Of a DNA stretch of 64,000 bases, positions 25,217-34,203 are shown in pieces. The position numbers and the translations under genes are program-made. The notes under the pieces were generated by a model, which had not been told where the DNA came from, searched no databases, and worked only from the letters and a program-made list of their open reading frames with translations. Every line of letters begins with the position of its first letter. Position 1 is the first letter of the stretch. Origin of the DNA: an uncultured Bacteroidales bacterium (GTDB lineage Bacteria > Bacteroidota > Bacteroidia > Bacteroidales > UBA932); assembly GCA_949286415.1 (NCBI GenBank), contig CASEBV010000023.1, forward strand, positions 62,001 to 126,000, written 5' to 3'.

Positions 25217-26626
25217 ATGGGAGGTTTCTTCGGGACAATATCAAAGCAGAAATGCGTCAATGACCTTTTCTACGGCACGGACTACAATTCCCACATGGGG
25301 ACAAAGAGAGGAGGCCTCGCCACCTACAGCAAGGAAGACGGCTTCCAGAGGTCCATCCACAATCTGCAGAGTGACTATTTCAGAAGCAAATTCGAAGATG
25401 AACTTGACAAATTCAGCAAAGGCACATCGGGTATCGGAGTGATAAGCGACACAGATCCTCAACCTATAGTCATAAATTCCCACCTGGGTAAATTCGCGAT
25501 AGTGACTGTGGCAAAAGTCGCCAATATGAAAGAGATTGAGGATGACTTGCTTTCACAGAACAAGCACTTTGCGGAACTGAGTTCCGGAGGGACTAACCAG
25601 ACCGAGCTCATCGCCCTTCTAATCATACAGGGGAAGAATTTCGTAGAAGGCATTGAAAATGTCTTCAATACGATCAAAGGCTCATGCTCGATGCTTCTCC
25701 TTACCGAAGACGGCATCATCGCGGCAAGGGACAAGTGGGGCAGGACACCGATAGTGCTCGGCAAGAAAGAAGGGGCATATGCGGCCACAAGCGAATCATG
25801 CAGCTTCCCGAATCTGGACTTTGAAATCGACAGGTATCTCGGCCCGGGAGAAATAGTCAGGATTTACCCTGACCATGCAGAGCAGCTGAGGAAACCTGAA
25901 AAGAGGATGCAAATATGCTCGTTCCTGTGGGTATATTACGGATTCCCGACATCAAGCTACGAAAACCGCAATGTAGAGGAAGTGAGATTCACAAGCGGAT
26001 ACAAGATGGGGCAGCAGGACGATTCACAGGTCGACTGCATCTGCGGCATCCCGGACTCCGGTGTCGGCCAGGCCCTCGGATATGCGGAGGGCAAGGGTGT
26101 CCCTTACCATCGTGCCGTCACCAAGTACACTCCCACATGGCCGAGAAGCTTCACCCCGAGCAATCAGGAAAGGCGTTCGCTTGTGGCCAAGATGAAGCTG
26201 ATTCCGAACAGGGCGATGCTCCAGGACAAGAGGATAATCTTCTGCGACGACTCCATCGTGAGAGGCACACAGCTCAGGGACAATGTCAGGATTCTCTTTG
26301 ACTACGGGGCCAAGGAAGTCCACATGAGGATAGGCTGCCCGCCCCTCATCTACGGATGCCCGTTCATAGGATTCTCGGCATCAAAGACAGACCTTGAGCT
26401 CATATCCAGGAGAATCATCAAGGATCTTGAAGGTGATGCGGACAAGAACCTTGAGAAATATGCCACGACAGGCTCCCCTGAATACAAGCGGCTTGTGGAT
26501 GAAATAGCGAGACGATTCGGCCTCACATCCCTGAAGTTCAACACTATCGAGACTCTCATTGAAGCCATCGGCCTGCCTAAATGCAGCGTCTGCACACACT
26601 GTTTCGACGGTTCAAGCTGTTTCTGA
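25217..26626 (+). CDS. Amidophosphoribosyltransferase paralogue lacking the catalytic cysteine
   Basis: A 469-residue protein with PurF architecture: N-terminal Ntn-hydrolase (glutaminase) domain (about 1-220) and a type I phosphoribosyltransferase domain with the PRPP motif RIIFCDDSIVRGTQLRDN (about 343-360). In active PurF the chain begins MCG and the exposed Cys is the glutaminase nucleophile. Here it begins MGGFFGTISKQKC, so residue 2 is Gly and no Cys can become N-terminal. The rest of the glutaminase fold (GTKRGGLATYSK, ELSSGGTNQTELIA) and cysteines for an Fe-S-like site (CSVCTHCFDGSSCF at the C-terminus) are kept. It may use free ammonia, pair with another glutaminase, or do a different PRPP reaction. 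I recall the same MGGFFG start in other Bacteroidales, suggesting a conserved subfamily. Confidence 0.85.
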   Translation: MGGFFGTISKQKCVNDLFYGTDYNSHMGTKRGGLATYSKEDGFQRSIHNLQSDYFRSKFEDELDKFSKGTSGIGVISDTDPQPIVINSHLGKFAIVTVAKVANMKEIEDDLLSQNKHFAELSSGGTNQTELIALLIIQGKNFVEGIENVFNTIKGSCSMLLLTEDGIIAARDKWGRTPIVLGKKEGAYAATSESCSFPNLDFEIDRYLGPGEIVRIYPDHAEQLRKPEKRMQICSFLWVYYGFPTSSYENRNVEEVRFTSGYKMGQQDDSQVDCICGIPDSGVGQALGYAEGKGVPYHRAVTKYTPTWPRSFTPSNQERRSLVAKMKLIPNRAMLQDKRIIFCDDSIVRGTQLRDNVRILFDYGAKEVHMRIGCPPLIYGCPFIGFSASKTDLELISRRIIKDLEGDADKNLEKYATTGSPEYKRLVDEIARRFGLTSLKFNTIETLIEAIGLPKCSVCTHCFDGSSCF

Positions 26627-26656
26627 TCCGGTTGCCGGCCGTCCGGAAGAAGACAG

Positions 26657-27592
26657 TCATTCCAAGACGCTGCCGCATGGCCGGGCTATACTGCAGCGTG
26701 AAAGTTTCTCCGCCATTTCAGGGCTGATGACTCCGGCCTTTTCAAGTGCGTCCACAGTCCATGTGGACTGTGGATTGTTTTCCCGGAAAAGCACGATGCC
26801 ATGTGCAGCCGAACGGTATTTTATATACGGGTGCATCCTGAGTGAATCCTCAGGCAAAGTCCACAATGGATAAGGCCGGACATATGCGGAATCTATGGTG
26901 ATGAGATCAGACAGCCCGTCATACTTTTCCCTGTCAAAATTCCATATATCCATCAGCTGCTCCCTGTAGGAATAAGAGCCTCCGAGAGCCCTCCGGTATT
27001 CTGTCATCTTCGCCGCAAAATAGCCGCCTATGCCCGGCAGGGCATCAAATGCAGCCGAATCCGCGAGATTAAGGTCCACGAGAGGAATTTCTATATATGG
27101 TTCCAGCCGCCGGTAGACGGAGTCCGCCACAACATAGGACTCCGCGAAGTCGCTTTTGCGGCGGAACCGGCCTCCTTTCTTTCTGTAATTGTCTATGGCT
27201 TCAGCCTGTCTGCGCGAAAACCCGAGTCTGACAAGGTCATCGACAGAAACGGTATTCGGATTGAAAGCGAAATTCTCGACCGCCGGCCTGTAAGAATCAC
27301 GGACTTGCTGTACGGCAGGATGATGCCCGGCATTCTTCCTGAGCATTACGACACTGTCCTCTGTCCTGCCGGTCATTCCGGCAGACAGGACAGATTCAGC
27401 CTGGCTGCGGTCAATTACATAAACTGTGTCCGGGCAGTCTCTGTCCGCAAGAATCTTTGCGACAGCCGCCCTATGCACAAGAACTGCAGTCTGATAACCG
27501 ATTACGAGAAATACAAGAGCAATGCTCCCCGTCACAAAAGATGCGGACAATTTTTTCCGGTGTCCGCCTTCCGGAATCCCATTCTTTTCCAT
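26657..27592 (-). CDS. Helix-hairpin-helix protein, ComEA-like, membrane anchored
   Basis: A 311-residue protein with one N-terminal membrane segment (FVTGSIALVFLVIGYQTAVLV, residues about 20-40) and two ComEA-type helix-hairpin-helix regions: NPNTVSVDDLVRLGFSRRQA followed by IDNYRKKGGRF (about 112-145) and VDLNLADSAAFDALPGIGGY followed by FAAKMTEYRRALGG (about 180-215). ComEA binds double-stranded DNA in natural transformation; in Bacteroidetes such proteins are widespread and not proven to have that role. Convergent to the PurF paralogue with a 30-base gap. No terminator was recognised between them. Confidence 0.75.
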   Translation of the reverse strand: MEKNGIPEGGHRKKLSASFVTGSIALVFLVIGYQTAVLVHRAAVAKILADRDCPDTVYVIDRSQAESVLSAGMTGRTEDSVVMLRKNAGHHPAVQQVRDSYRPAVENFAFNPNTVSVDDLVRLGFSRRQAEAIDNYRKKGGRFRRKSDFAESYVVADSVYRRLEPYIEIPLVDLNLADSAAFDALPGIGGYFAAKMTEYRRALGGSYSYREQLMDIWNFDREKYDGLSDLITIDSAYVRPYPLWTLPEDSLRMHPYIKYRSAAHGIVLFRENNPQSTWTVDALEKAGVISPEMAEKLSRCSIARPCGSVLE

Positions 27593-27642
27593 ATCGCCTC
27601 ATATCTGTCCCTCCCCGTTTTGCCATATGTCAAGATGCCATA

Positions 27643-28383
27643 TTACTCATCATCATTGCCGGCAGGCTTCTTTCCCGGCAGGTCAGCGCCGGCAACAATA
27701 AGGACAATCTCGCCCTTGGGTTCATGTTCCCTGAACCAGGCAGATACCTCAGCCAATGTGCCGCGCCTGTGCTCCTCATGCACCTTTGATATTTCCCTTG
27801 CCACAGAACACATCCTTTCGGGGCCGAAATATTCGGCCAGCTGCTCCAGTGTCTTGACAAGCCTGTATGGTGACTCATAGAAAATCATCGTTCTCTCTTC
27901 TGAAGCCAGTGTCTTCATTTTGGTCTGCCGGCCTTTCTTCACGGGCAGAAAGCCTTCAAAACAGAATCTGTCGCACGGGAAGCCAGAACTGACCAATGCC
28001 GGGACAAATGCAGTTGCCCCGGGAAGAGTCTGGACTTCAATACCTTCCTCCACACATGTCCTGACGAGTAGAAAACCCGGATCAGAAATGCCCGGAGTCC
28101 CTGCATCACTTATAAGAGCCACATCAAGTCCCGCAAGAATCCTGTCCTTTATGACAGCCGCCGTCTTGTGTTCATTGAACTTATGATGGGATTCCAGCCT
28201 TGCATGGATGTCATAGTGCCTGAGCAGCACGGAGCTTGTCCTTGTGTCTTCAGCGAGGATGAGATCCACCGACTTCAGCACATTGACTGCCCTGAAAGTC
28301 ATGTCTTCAAGATTTCCCACCGGTGTCGGCACTATATACAGATGCCCTGCCTTCCCTGCTTCCATATTTTTCCCCTTGTCCAT
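27643..28383 (-). CDS. rsmI: 16S rRNA (cytidine1402-2'-O)-methyltransferase
   Basis: A 246-residue tetrapyrrole-methylase-fold enzyme. Motifs: LYIVPTPVGNLEDMTFRAV at the N-terminus, LAEDTRTSSVLLRHYDI, ALISDAGTPGISDPGFLLV and GATAFVPALVSSGFP, ending EIVLIVAGAD. These are diagnostic of RsmI, which makes the 2'-O-methyl of m4Cm1402 in the ribosomal P site. ATG 28383 is preferred (MDKGKNMEAGK); the frame continues to a TTG at 28395 that would overlap the upstream gene. It begins 4 bases after the stop of the 28388-28936 gene, so the two are likely cotranscribed. Confidence 0.95.
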   Translation of the reverse strand: MDKGKNMEAGKAGHLYIVPTPVGNLEDMTFRAVNVLKSVDLILAEDTRTSSVLLRHYDIHARLESHHKFNEHKTAAVIKDRILAGLDVALISDAGTPGISDPGFLLVRTCVEEGIEVQTLPGATAFVPALVSSGFPCDRFCFEGFLPVKKGRQTKMKTLASEERTMIFYESPYRLVKTLEQLAEYFGPERMCSVAREISKVHEEHRRGTLAEVSAWFREHEPKGEIVLIVAGADLPGKKPAGNDDE

Positions 28384-28387
28384 AACT

Positions 28388-28936
28388 CTATCCAACCTTT
28401 CTTCTTATGCACATCATGAACCTGTAGACTGCATCCGATTCCATATCCCATTCTGGAAATCTACCGGCAAGGAAACTGACAGCCGACTGAAGGGAATCCG
28501 CAGTATTGAGTTCTTCCATAGTAGAACTGAAGAGCAAAGGATCTTCTCTGAAAAGAGTCCTGATAAAAAGAGCCCTGTCATTGAGGGATATGGCACTTCT
28601 GACATCCTTTACAGGCTGCCCGGGACGATCTTTCCGCCATGCCTCCCTGTCAGCAAGGACATCCATCACGGACAGATGCCCGGCATCCCGCATCAAGTCG
28701 TTGACATCAAGCACAACAGGACCGGCCGGATATTCCTGGTCCATCTCCTCCTCGGAGAAAAGATTTTCTTCATTCCCCGCGACAGGCTCCGGCAGAGATC
28801 CAGCAACGGATTCCACGGATGAATCCGACGAGTCTGACAGTTCAGCCAATTTATCTTCAAGCAGTGCTATCTGCCCCTTTATCGAAGATATCAGAGGCAA
28901 TATTTCATCCAGTATCCGGCGGGAAGAATTTTCCAT
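28388..28936 (-). CDS. Conserved Bacteroidetes protein of unknown function
   Basis: A 182-residue soluble protein. The start at ATG 28936 gives [20 protein letters not shown]; the longer open frame would run through the tdk start and promoter. The N-terminal third is a coiled-coil-like helix followed by an acidic linker ([16 protein letters not shown]). The C-terminal third, [20 protein letters not shown] with [20 protein letters not shown], is a pattern I recognise from uncharacterised Bacteroidetes proteins. No catalytic motif is visible. It is divergent from tdk, sharing an intergenic space of only 40 bases, and precedes rsmI. Confidence 0.7.
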   Translation of the reverse strand: MENSSRRILDEILPLISSIKGQIALLEDKLAELSDSSDSSVESVAGSLPEPVAGNEENLFSEEEMDQEYPAGPVVLDVNDLMRDAGHLSVMDVLADREAWRKDRPGQPVKDVRSAISLNDRALFIRTLFREDPLLFSSTMEELNTADSLQSAVSFLAGRFPEWDMESDAVYRFMMCIRRKVG

Positions 28937-28955
28937 AAAAAGCATTATATTTGTA

Positions 28956-28974
28956 CCGGTCCTGTCAGGACCGG
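28956..28974. promoter_or_regulatory. 19-bp perfect palindrome before tdk
   Basis: CCGGTCCTG-T-CAGGACCGG: 9-base arms around one T. It lies directly after a TATATTTG box (28946-28953) and three bases before the tdk ATG, within the divergent tdk/28936 space. It could be an operator for both genes or an mRNA hairpin at the ribosome site. Confidence 0.55.
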
Positions 28975-28976
28975 CA

Positions 28977-29576
28977 ATGTTCAGCAAAATTAAAGAAATG
29001 TTTTTAGAATACGCAAAAAAATCAGGCCGGATAGAAGTAATCTGCGGGTCAATGTTTTCAGGCAAGACAGAAGAATTGATAAGGAGGCTGAAAAGGGCAC
29101 AGTTCGCCAATCTGAAGGTTGAAATATACAAACCGGCCGTAGATGTCAGGTATTCTGAAGATCAGGTTGTATCCCATGATGCGCACAGCATTCCCTCAAC
29201 GCCTGTGGACTCCCCTGCCAGCATGCTGCTTCTCACAAGCGATGCCGATGTTGTAGGCATTGACGAGGCCCAGTTCTTTGATGACACGATCGTAGAGGTT
29301 GCCCAGACTCTCGCGGACAGAGGAATCCGGGTAATAATCGCAGGACTTGACACTGATTTTTCCGGCAAGCCGTTCGGTCCTATGCCGGCTCTGATGGCAG
29401 TCGCAGAAGATGTGCAGAAAGTGCATGCAATCTGTGTAAAGTGCGGAGACCTCGCCAACCGGTCACACAGGCTGACATCAGGAGACCAGCTCGTGATGCT
29501 CGGAGAAAAAGATGTCTACGAACCGCTCTGCCGACACTGCTACAACAAGGCCGTCACTTCCTCGGATGGTGACTGA
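28977..29576 (+). CDS. tdk: Thymidine kinase (type II)
   Basis: A 199-residue thymidine kinase. Walker A is [19 protein letters not shown] (about 18-36), the lid/Walker B region [15 protein letters not shown], substrate loop [19 protein letters not shown], and the zinc site CVKCGD...CRHC (four cysteines). It phosphorylates thymidine to dTMP in salvage. ATG 28977 gives a length close to known Bacteroides enzymes; ATG 28998 is the alternative. The 3' end overlaps the convergent xerD gene by 23 bases. Confidence 0.95.
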   Translation: MFSKIKEMFLEYAKKSGRIEVICGSMFSGKTEELIRRLKRAQFANLKVEIYKPAVDVRYSEDQVVSHDAHSIPSTPVDSPASMLLLTSDADVVGIDEAQFFDDTIVEVAQTLADRGIRVIIAGLDTDFSGKPFGPMPALMAVAEDVQKVHAICVKCGDLANRSHRLTSGDQLVMLGEKDVYEPLCRHCYNKAVTSSDGD

Positions 29577-30432
29577 GAATGGACTCCTGCCATGAGGCGG
29601 TGTCCACATGCGTATAGATTTCCGTAGTCAGGATGCTCTCATGTCCGAGCATTTCCTGCACCGCCCTGAGGTCCGCCCCATTTTCTATCAGATGCGTGGC
29701 AAAGGAATGCCTGAAAGTATGCGGAGAGATTTCTTTGGTGATGCCGCAGACAAGAGCCTGCCTCTTGATCATGTTGAATACGGATATCCGGCTGAGCGAC
29801 TTTCCGAACCGGTTCAGAAAAAGTATGTCCCCGTATGCCCGCCCTGCCGGTTCCGGCCTCACTGAAAGATATTTTCTGACTGCATCTTCAGCCATCTCCC
29901 CCAACGGCACAATCCGCTCCTTGTCCCCCTTTCCCCTGACTCTGACGAATGACTCTTCAAAGAAGACATCGGATATTCTGATTCCCACGGCTTCGGACAC
30001 CCTCAGACCGCAGCCGTAAAGCATCTCAAGGATGGCCCGGTCCCTGATCCCTCCCCAGGTGTCTTCAGGTACTGATGAGATTATGTCGGCAACTTCCCCG
30101 ACGGAAAGCACATCGGGAAGATGACGCCCGATTTTCGGAGACTCGACCTTATCGCAGGGATTTTCAGTAATCATTCCTTCCATTATCATATAATTGAAGA
30201 AAGATCTCAAGGCGCTGACAAGTCTGGCCAGGGAGCGGTCCTGCAAATCCCGGCGTGCAGCGAGATAGTCCACAATGGCATCAGGCCCACAGGATTCGGC
30301 CGGTTGCCCGGAGGCCTCAAGGAAAGCCGAGACATCAGAACAATACGATGCCACCGTATTGGGTGACATCGCACGTTCTATCTTGAGATAGTCCGAATAA
30401 TCCTTCAGTAGCCTTTCATCGGACGGCAGCAT
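29554..30432 (-). CDS. xerD: Site-specific tyrosine recombinase XerD-like
   Basis: A 292-residue tyrosine recombinase starting at ATG 30432 ([20 protein letters not shown]); a TTG 39 bases upstream would overlap the M49 gene stop. The SAM-like core-binding domain covers about 1-90. Catalytic residues: Arg in [12 protein letters not shown], Lys in [14 protein letters not shown], HxxR in [13 protein letters not shown], His in LGHESILTT and Tyr in EIYTHV. All are canonical, in contrast to the 6943-8118 integrase. It probably acts with XerC at dif to resolve chromosome dimers. It follows the M49 peptidase gene by 7 bases. Confidence 0.9.
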   Translation of the reverse strand: MLPSDERLLKDYSDYLKIERAMSPNTVASYCSDVSAFLEASGQPAESCGPDAIVDYLAARRDLQDRSLARLVSALRSFFNYMIMEGMITENPCDKVESPKIGRHLPDVLSVGEVADIISSVPEDTWGGIRDRAILEMLYGCGLRVSEAVGIRISDVFFEESFVRVRGKGDKERIVPLGEMAEDAVRKYLSVRPEPAGRAYGDILFLNRFGKSLSRISVFNMIKRQALVCGITKEISPHTFRHSFATHLIENGADLRAVQEMLGHESILTTEIYTHVDTASWQESILSHHPRK

Positions 30433-30439
30433 AATCCAT

Positions 30440-32455
30440 TCAGAGAGTTGCGTACTTCTTTCCGTATTCAAGCATCTGGCCGAGATAGTCGTCGGTATAC
30501 TCTATCCTGTAGTCGACCGTCTTGCCCCAGCGTTTCACCGGTACGATTTCCGGATTGACAAAGCCCCCGTAAGGCTTGAGGCCCAGCTGCTCATATCTTG
30601 CCTTCACTTCCTTGTGAAGATCAGGGTCTATGTCGACGGCATATTTTTCCACAAGAGCCTTGCCTGCCTCATAGTCCCCTTCCGACTTGATTCTCTGGAC
30701 TTCAGCCAGAAGCCGGGCAAACAGGCCTCTCAATGCCTCAAAGTCATTCACGACAAAATATGTCTTGCCGTCGCGTACCTTCTTCTCTATGACATTGCCG
30801 TCCCGGCCATGCTCATAGCACCATTCGGCAATGAGCTTGCGGTTCTGCATGTGGGCTTCGGTGTTCTTCTTCCCGAGCTCGACACGGTTGAACTGCACCA
30901 TGATGCCGTTCCTGATATAATTGGCATACTGGGCCTTGTAGGCCTCCATGTCAGGAAGGATGCCGAGTTCCACAAGTTTCGGGTCAGCTATATAGTACAG
31001 CCCGAACAGGTCAGCCCTGGTCTCCTCGAGGGTAGAGCTGTATTCCCCGAGGGCATTCGGAGAGACCCCGGCAAGAGTCCGTCCGGAGCCATGTCCCAGA
31101 CATTCGTGAAGATCAGTATGAATTTCATCCGTGATTGCAGAATATTTCTTTTCCCGGGCAATCTCTTCTTCAGACCAGGCAAATTCGGACAGAAGATTGC
31201 GCGGAGACTCCTGTGCGGCCAGGTCATACGCATGGGTGATGTTGGCGATTGTCACCGACTTCGAGCCGTAGTCGCGCCTGATCCAGTCTGCATTCGGGAG
31301 GTTGATGCCTATCGGAGTGGACGGATAACAGTCTCCGGCAAGTGCGACGGCATTTATGACCTTGGCAGAAATTCCTTTCACCTGAGGCTTGCGGAAACGC
31401 GGGTCAACCGGAGAATTGTCCTCGAACCACTGGGCATTGGCGCTGAGAATCTCAGTACGCTGCGACGCGTCATGGTCCTTTATGTTGACCAGCCCTTCCC
31501 ATGTTGCCTTGCGGCCGAGAGGGTCATTGTAGTCTTCCACAAAGCCGTTGACAAAATCCACAGTGCCGAGAGTATCCTGCACCCACTCTATATTATATTT
31601 GTCCCAGAGTTTCAGGTCCCCCGTCCTGTAATATTCGACAAGGGTGGCAATATACTGCTTCTGGGCATCGTTTTCCGCATATTCTGCCGCTTTTTCAAGT
31701 TCCGAGCATATTCTGGTCAGGGCAGGGCCGTACAGCCCGCCGGTCCTGTACACTTCTTCCCTTATCACCCCGTCGGAGCCCTTGACCACCTTGCTGTTCA
31801 GCCCGTATGACACCGGAGTGTCATCCTGCGGGTCAAGCATGGCATGATAGAAATCCTCTACCTCCTTTCTTGTGACATTCTCATAGAAATTGACAGCGGA
31901 CGCCTGCACGATGTCCTTGCCGGGGTCATTGGACTTCCTCTGCGGAAATATCTCCGGGTCATATATGACAGGAAGCAGCTCCTCACATCTGTCCCCGTCG
32001 CCGACAGCCTCCATCAGAGAACGGAAATAATCCTGCGGACAGTCAGGAAAAATCTTGTCCTCCGCATAATGATGGTGTATCCCGTTGCTGAAGAACACCC
32101 GCTTGGCATAGACCGTGAAATCCTGGAAATCCCGGCACTCCCTGTCACCTTCATAATTTTCAAGAATGTTCTCAAGGACTTTCCTTATCGGAAGGTTATA
32201 CCTGCAGTTCTGGACCCAGATGATGTCCCTGCCGTACTTTGCCGCCTCGGACAGGTGATATACATACTCTTTCTGCTGAAGGGACAGGTCATCCCAGCCG
32301 GGGACCTGATACTTCATTATCTTCAGGTCCGCGAACTCATCTATCAGATATCTGAAATTGTCTGTCCCGTCCTGCGACTTGCTTCCGCCTCCTGCACAAG
32401 ACACTGCCGAGGCTGCGATTCCTGCCATGCAGATCATCTTCATTATTCCTTTCAT
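30440..32455 (-). CDS. Dipeptidyl-peptidase III-like metallopeptidase (M49), lipoprotein
   Basis: A 671-residue lipoprotein: MKGIMKMICMAGIAASAVSC is a short signal ending in a lipobox. The M49 zinc site is TDLHECLGHGSGR (HEXXGH, about residue 450) with the downstream glutamate in EETRADLFGLYYI (about 477). M49 enzymes release dipeptides from the N-terminus of short peptides. Being lipidated, it should sit at the periplasmic face or cell surface and process peptides made by other secreted proteases. xerD begins 7 bases after its stop. A second, shorter M49-like gene is at 41515-43131. Confidence 0.9.
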   Translation of the reverse strand: MKGIMKMICMAGIAASAVSCAGGGSKSQDGTDNFRYLIDEFADLKIMKYQVPGWDDLSLQQKEYVYHLSEAAKYGRDIIWVQNCRYNLPIRKVLENILENYEGDRECRDFQDFTVYAKRVFFSNGIHHHYAEDKIFPDCPQDYFRSLMEAVGDGDRCEELLPVIYDPEIFPQRKSNDPGKDIVQASAVNFYENVTRKEVEDFYHAMLDPQDDTPVSYGLNSKVVKGSDGVIREEVYRTGGLYGPALTRICSELEKAAEYAENDAQKQYIATLVEYYRTGDLKLWDKYNIEWVQDTLGTVDFVNGFVEDYNDPLGRKATWEGLVNIKDHDASQRTEILSANAQWFEDNSPVDPRFRKPQVKGISAKVINAVALAGDCYPSTPIGINLPNADWIRRDYGSKSVTIANITHAYDLAAQESPRNLLSEFAWSEEEIAREKKYSAITDEIHTDLHECLGHGSGRTLAGVSPNALGEYSSTLEETRADLFGLYYIADPKLVELGILPDMEAYKAQYANYIRNGIMVQFNRVELGKKNTEAHMQNRKLIAEWCYEHGRDGNVIEKKVRDGKTYFVVNDFEALRGLFARLLAEVQRIKSEGDYEAGKALVEKYAVDIDPDLHKEVKARYEQLGLKPYGGFVNPEIVPVKRWGKTVDYRIEYTDDYLGQMLEYGKKYATL

Positions 32456-32645
32456 TTCCTCATTTTCTTATTTCCCGATTAAATTGCCCGGTCCGGATGC
32501 CACGCCCCCGCAGACATGGACAAAGCATCGGCAAAAATACAAAAAAAGAAAAACAACTGATGAAAAAGAAAGACAACATCATTCTGCTATTGCTGATTCA
32601 GGATAATTTTCAGACTTTTGCAGTCTGACACAAAATATATCCGTC

Positions 32646-34037
32646 ATGACACAATCTTTTTTCAAAAGATTTTCCCCGTGCATTACGGCGCTTCTGAAAG
32701 CGGCGACCGTCATTTCCGCCATATCCATGGCTGCAATATCCTGCAGAAAGGACAGCATCGAGCCCCCGAGATTTCCAGAGCGCATCGACAATGTGTTCAT
32801 CATGTATTCCGCCGGCCACAACAACCTCTCGCCATATCTCAGGGAAGACATAGACGAGTTCTGCAGAGGATACATTCCGAAAGGGAATGACCCCACAATA
32901 TTCCTTTCATATCAGAAGCTCAGCCAGAGCACCGCACCGACAATGTCATATCTTATCAGATATTATTCCCATAACGGCCGGACAGCAGCGGATACAATCG
33001 CAAAATATCCGGCAGATATGCCAGCCTCCCATGCGGAGACACTGAACAAGGTCCTTTCGGACATAAATGACAGGTTCCCGTCTCCGCACTATGCCATGCT
33101 GTTTTCATCGCACGCCAGCGGATGGCTGCCGAAAGGCTATTATGCGGCACCTGAGCAATACGACAACATCGGCAGGGAAAGTTCCGGGGCGCTTTCCGGA
33201 GGCATGACATGGGGGACACCGGGACATGACAACGCAGGCACAGAGACAGGACTCCCGTCCGGATGGATTCCATACTCCGAGCCGGAAAGAGACCCGAGTC
33301 TGCCTCCGGTAAAAAGCATCGGACAGGATGTAACTTCCATAAGCGGCACCACCGTATCGTACGAACTGGATCTGAAGGAATTCAGCGACGCCATTCCGAT
33401 ACATCTCGACTATATTTTCTTTGACTGCTGCCTGATGGGCGGGATAGAAGTGGCGTATGAACTCAAGGACAAATGCGACATGATCATTTTCTCCCCTGCA
33501 GAGGTACTTGCCTCCGGATTCAATTACAGGACAATGGGGAGCAGACTTTTTGCGTCAGGAGGCGCCGACCTGAAAGGTGTATGCGAAGATTACTATAATT
33601 ACTACAACGGACTTTCAGGAGCGTACCATTCTGCCACAGTCACACTTGTGGACTGCAGAAAAATTGAGCCGGTAGCCGGCATCTGCCGACAAATCTTCTC
33701 CCGGCATAAAGAAGGGCTGTCCGCCATTGACCCGGATTCCGTACAAAGATATTATACCGGGAATCATCACTGGTTCTACGACCTGTATGACATGGCCGAG
33801 AAAGCCGGAGCCGTCCGGGGGGAGCTGGAAGAACTTGACGCCGCCATTAACGGATGCATCTTGTACAGGGCAGCGACAGACACATTTCTGATCGGCGCCG
33901 GCATTACGGCAGGATACGGCTTTGAAATCAATACCTACTCCGGCTTCAGCACATATCTTCCATGCAACGGGTCGGACTATCTTGATGAAGCATACCGCAG
34001 TCTTGACTGGAATACCGCCACAGGGATGGTCAGCTGA
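32646..34037 (+). CDS. Clostripain-family (C11) cysteine peptidase, lipoprotein
   Basis: A 463-residue lipoprotein; the N-terminal signal ends in the lipobox AAISC (about residue 33). The C11 dyad is visible: His in MLFSSHASGWLPKGY (about 155) and Cys in YIFFDCCLMGGIEVAYEL (about 261), the counterpart of the FDACLM motif of clostripain. The propeptide or activation site of clostripain is not evident. Family members cleave after Arg or Lys and occur as secreted enzymes of gut Bacteroidales. Orientation is opposite to the M49 gene; the 190-base gap between them carries a TATTTTTG box on the minus strand (32533-32540 region) but no complete promoter. Confidence 0.85.
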   Translation: MTQSFFKRFSPCITALLKAATVISAISMAAISCRKDSIEPPRFPERIDNVFIMYSAGHNNLSPYLREDIDEFCRGYIPKGNDPTIFLSYQKLSQSTAPTMSYLIRYYSHNGRTAADTIAKYPADMPASHAETLNKVLSDINDRFPSPHYAMLFSSHASGWLPKGYYAAPEQYDNIGRESSGALSGGMTWGTPGHDNAGTETGLPSGWIPYSEPERDPSLPPVKSIGQDVTSISGTTVSYELDLKEFSDAIPIHLDYIFFDCCLMGGIEVAYELKDKCDMIIFSPAEVLASGFNYRTMGSRLFASGGADLKGVCEDYYNYYNGLSGAYHSATVTLVDCRKIEPVAGICRQIFSRHKEGLSAIDPDSVQRYYTGNHHWFYDLYDMAEKAGAVRGELEELDAAINGCILYRAATDTFLIGAGITAGYGFEINTYSGFSTYLPCNGSDYLDEAYRSLDWNTATGMVS

Positions 34038-34089
34038 TGCTGCGGCAACCGCCATGCAGGCTCCGGCGGAACTTTTTGAAAACTAAATT

Positions 34090-34119
34090 TTTGCGAATAT
34101 GATTTTTTGTCTATATTTG
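34090..34119 (+). promoter_or_regulatory. Promoter for rplY
   Basis: TTTG (34090-34093), 18 bases, TATATTTG (34112-34119). The -7 box is a full match; spacing is one short of 19. Confidence 0.6.
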
Positions 34120-34203
34120 CAGCCCGATAAAAAGCCTCCGGGCTTTTGGTGCAATGGGGTCCGCAACAGCGGACTGAGTAACACATTTTAAACAATCGAA
34201 ACA
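34120..34203 (+). ncRNA. Structured 5' leader of rplY (candidate r-protein leader)
   Basis: The 84 bases between promoter and start hold two hairpins: AAAAGCC-tccg-GGCTTTT (34130-34147 region) and GTCCGC-aaca-GCGGAC (34160-34175 region), followed by an A-rich ribosome site. Leaders of ribosomal protein genes often mediate autogenous control. I cannot match it to a named family. Confidence 0.4.
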
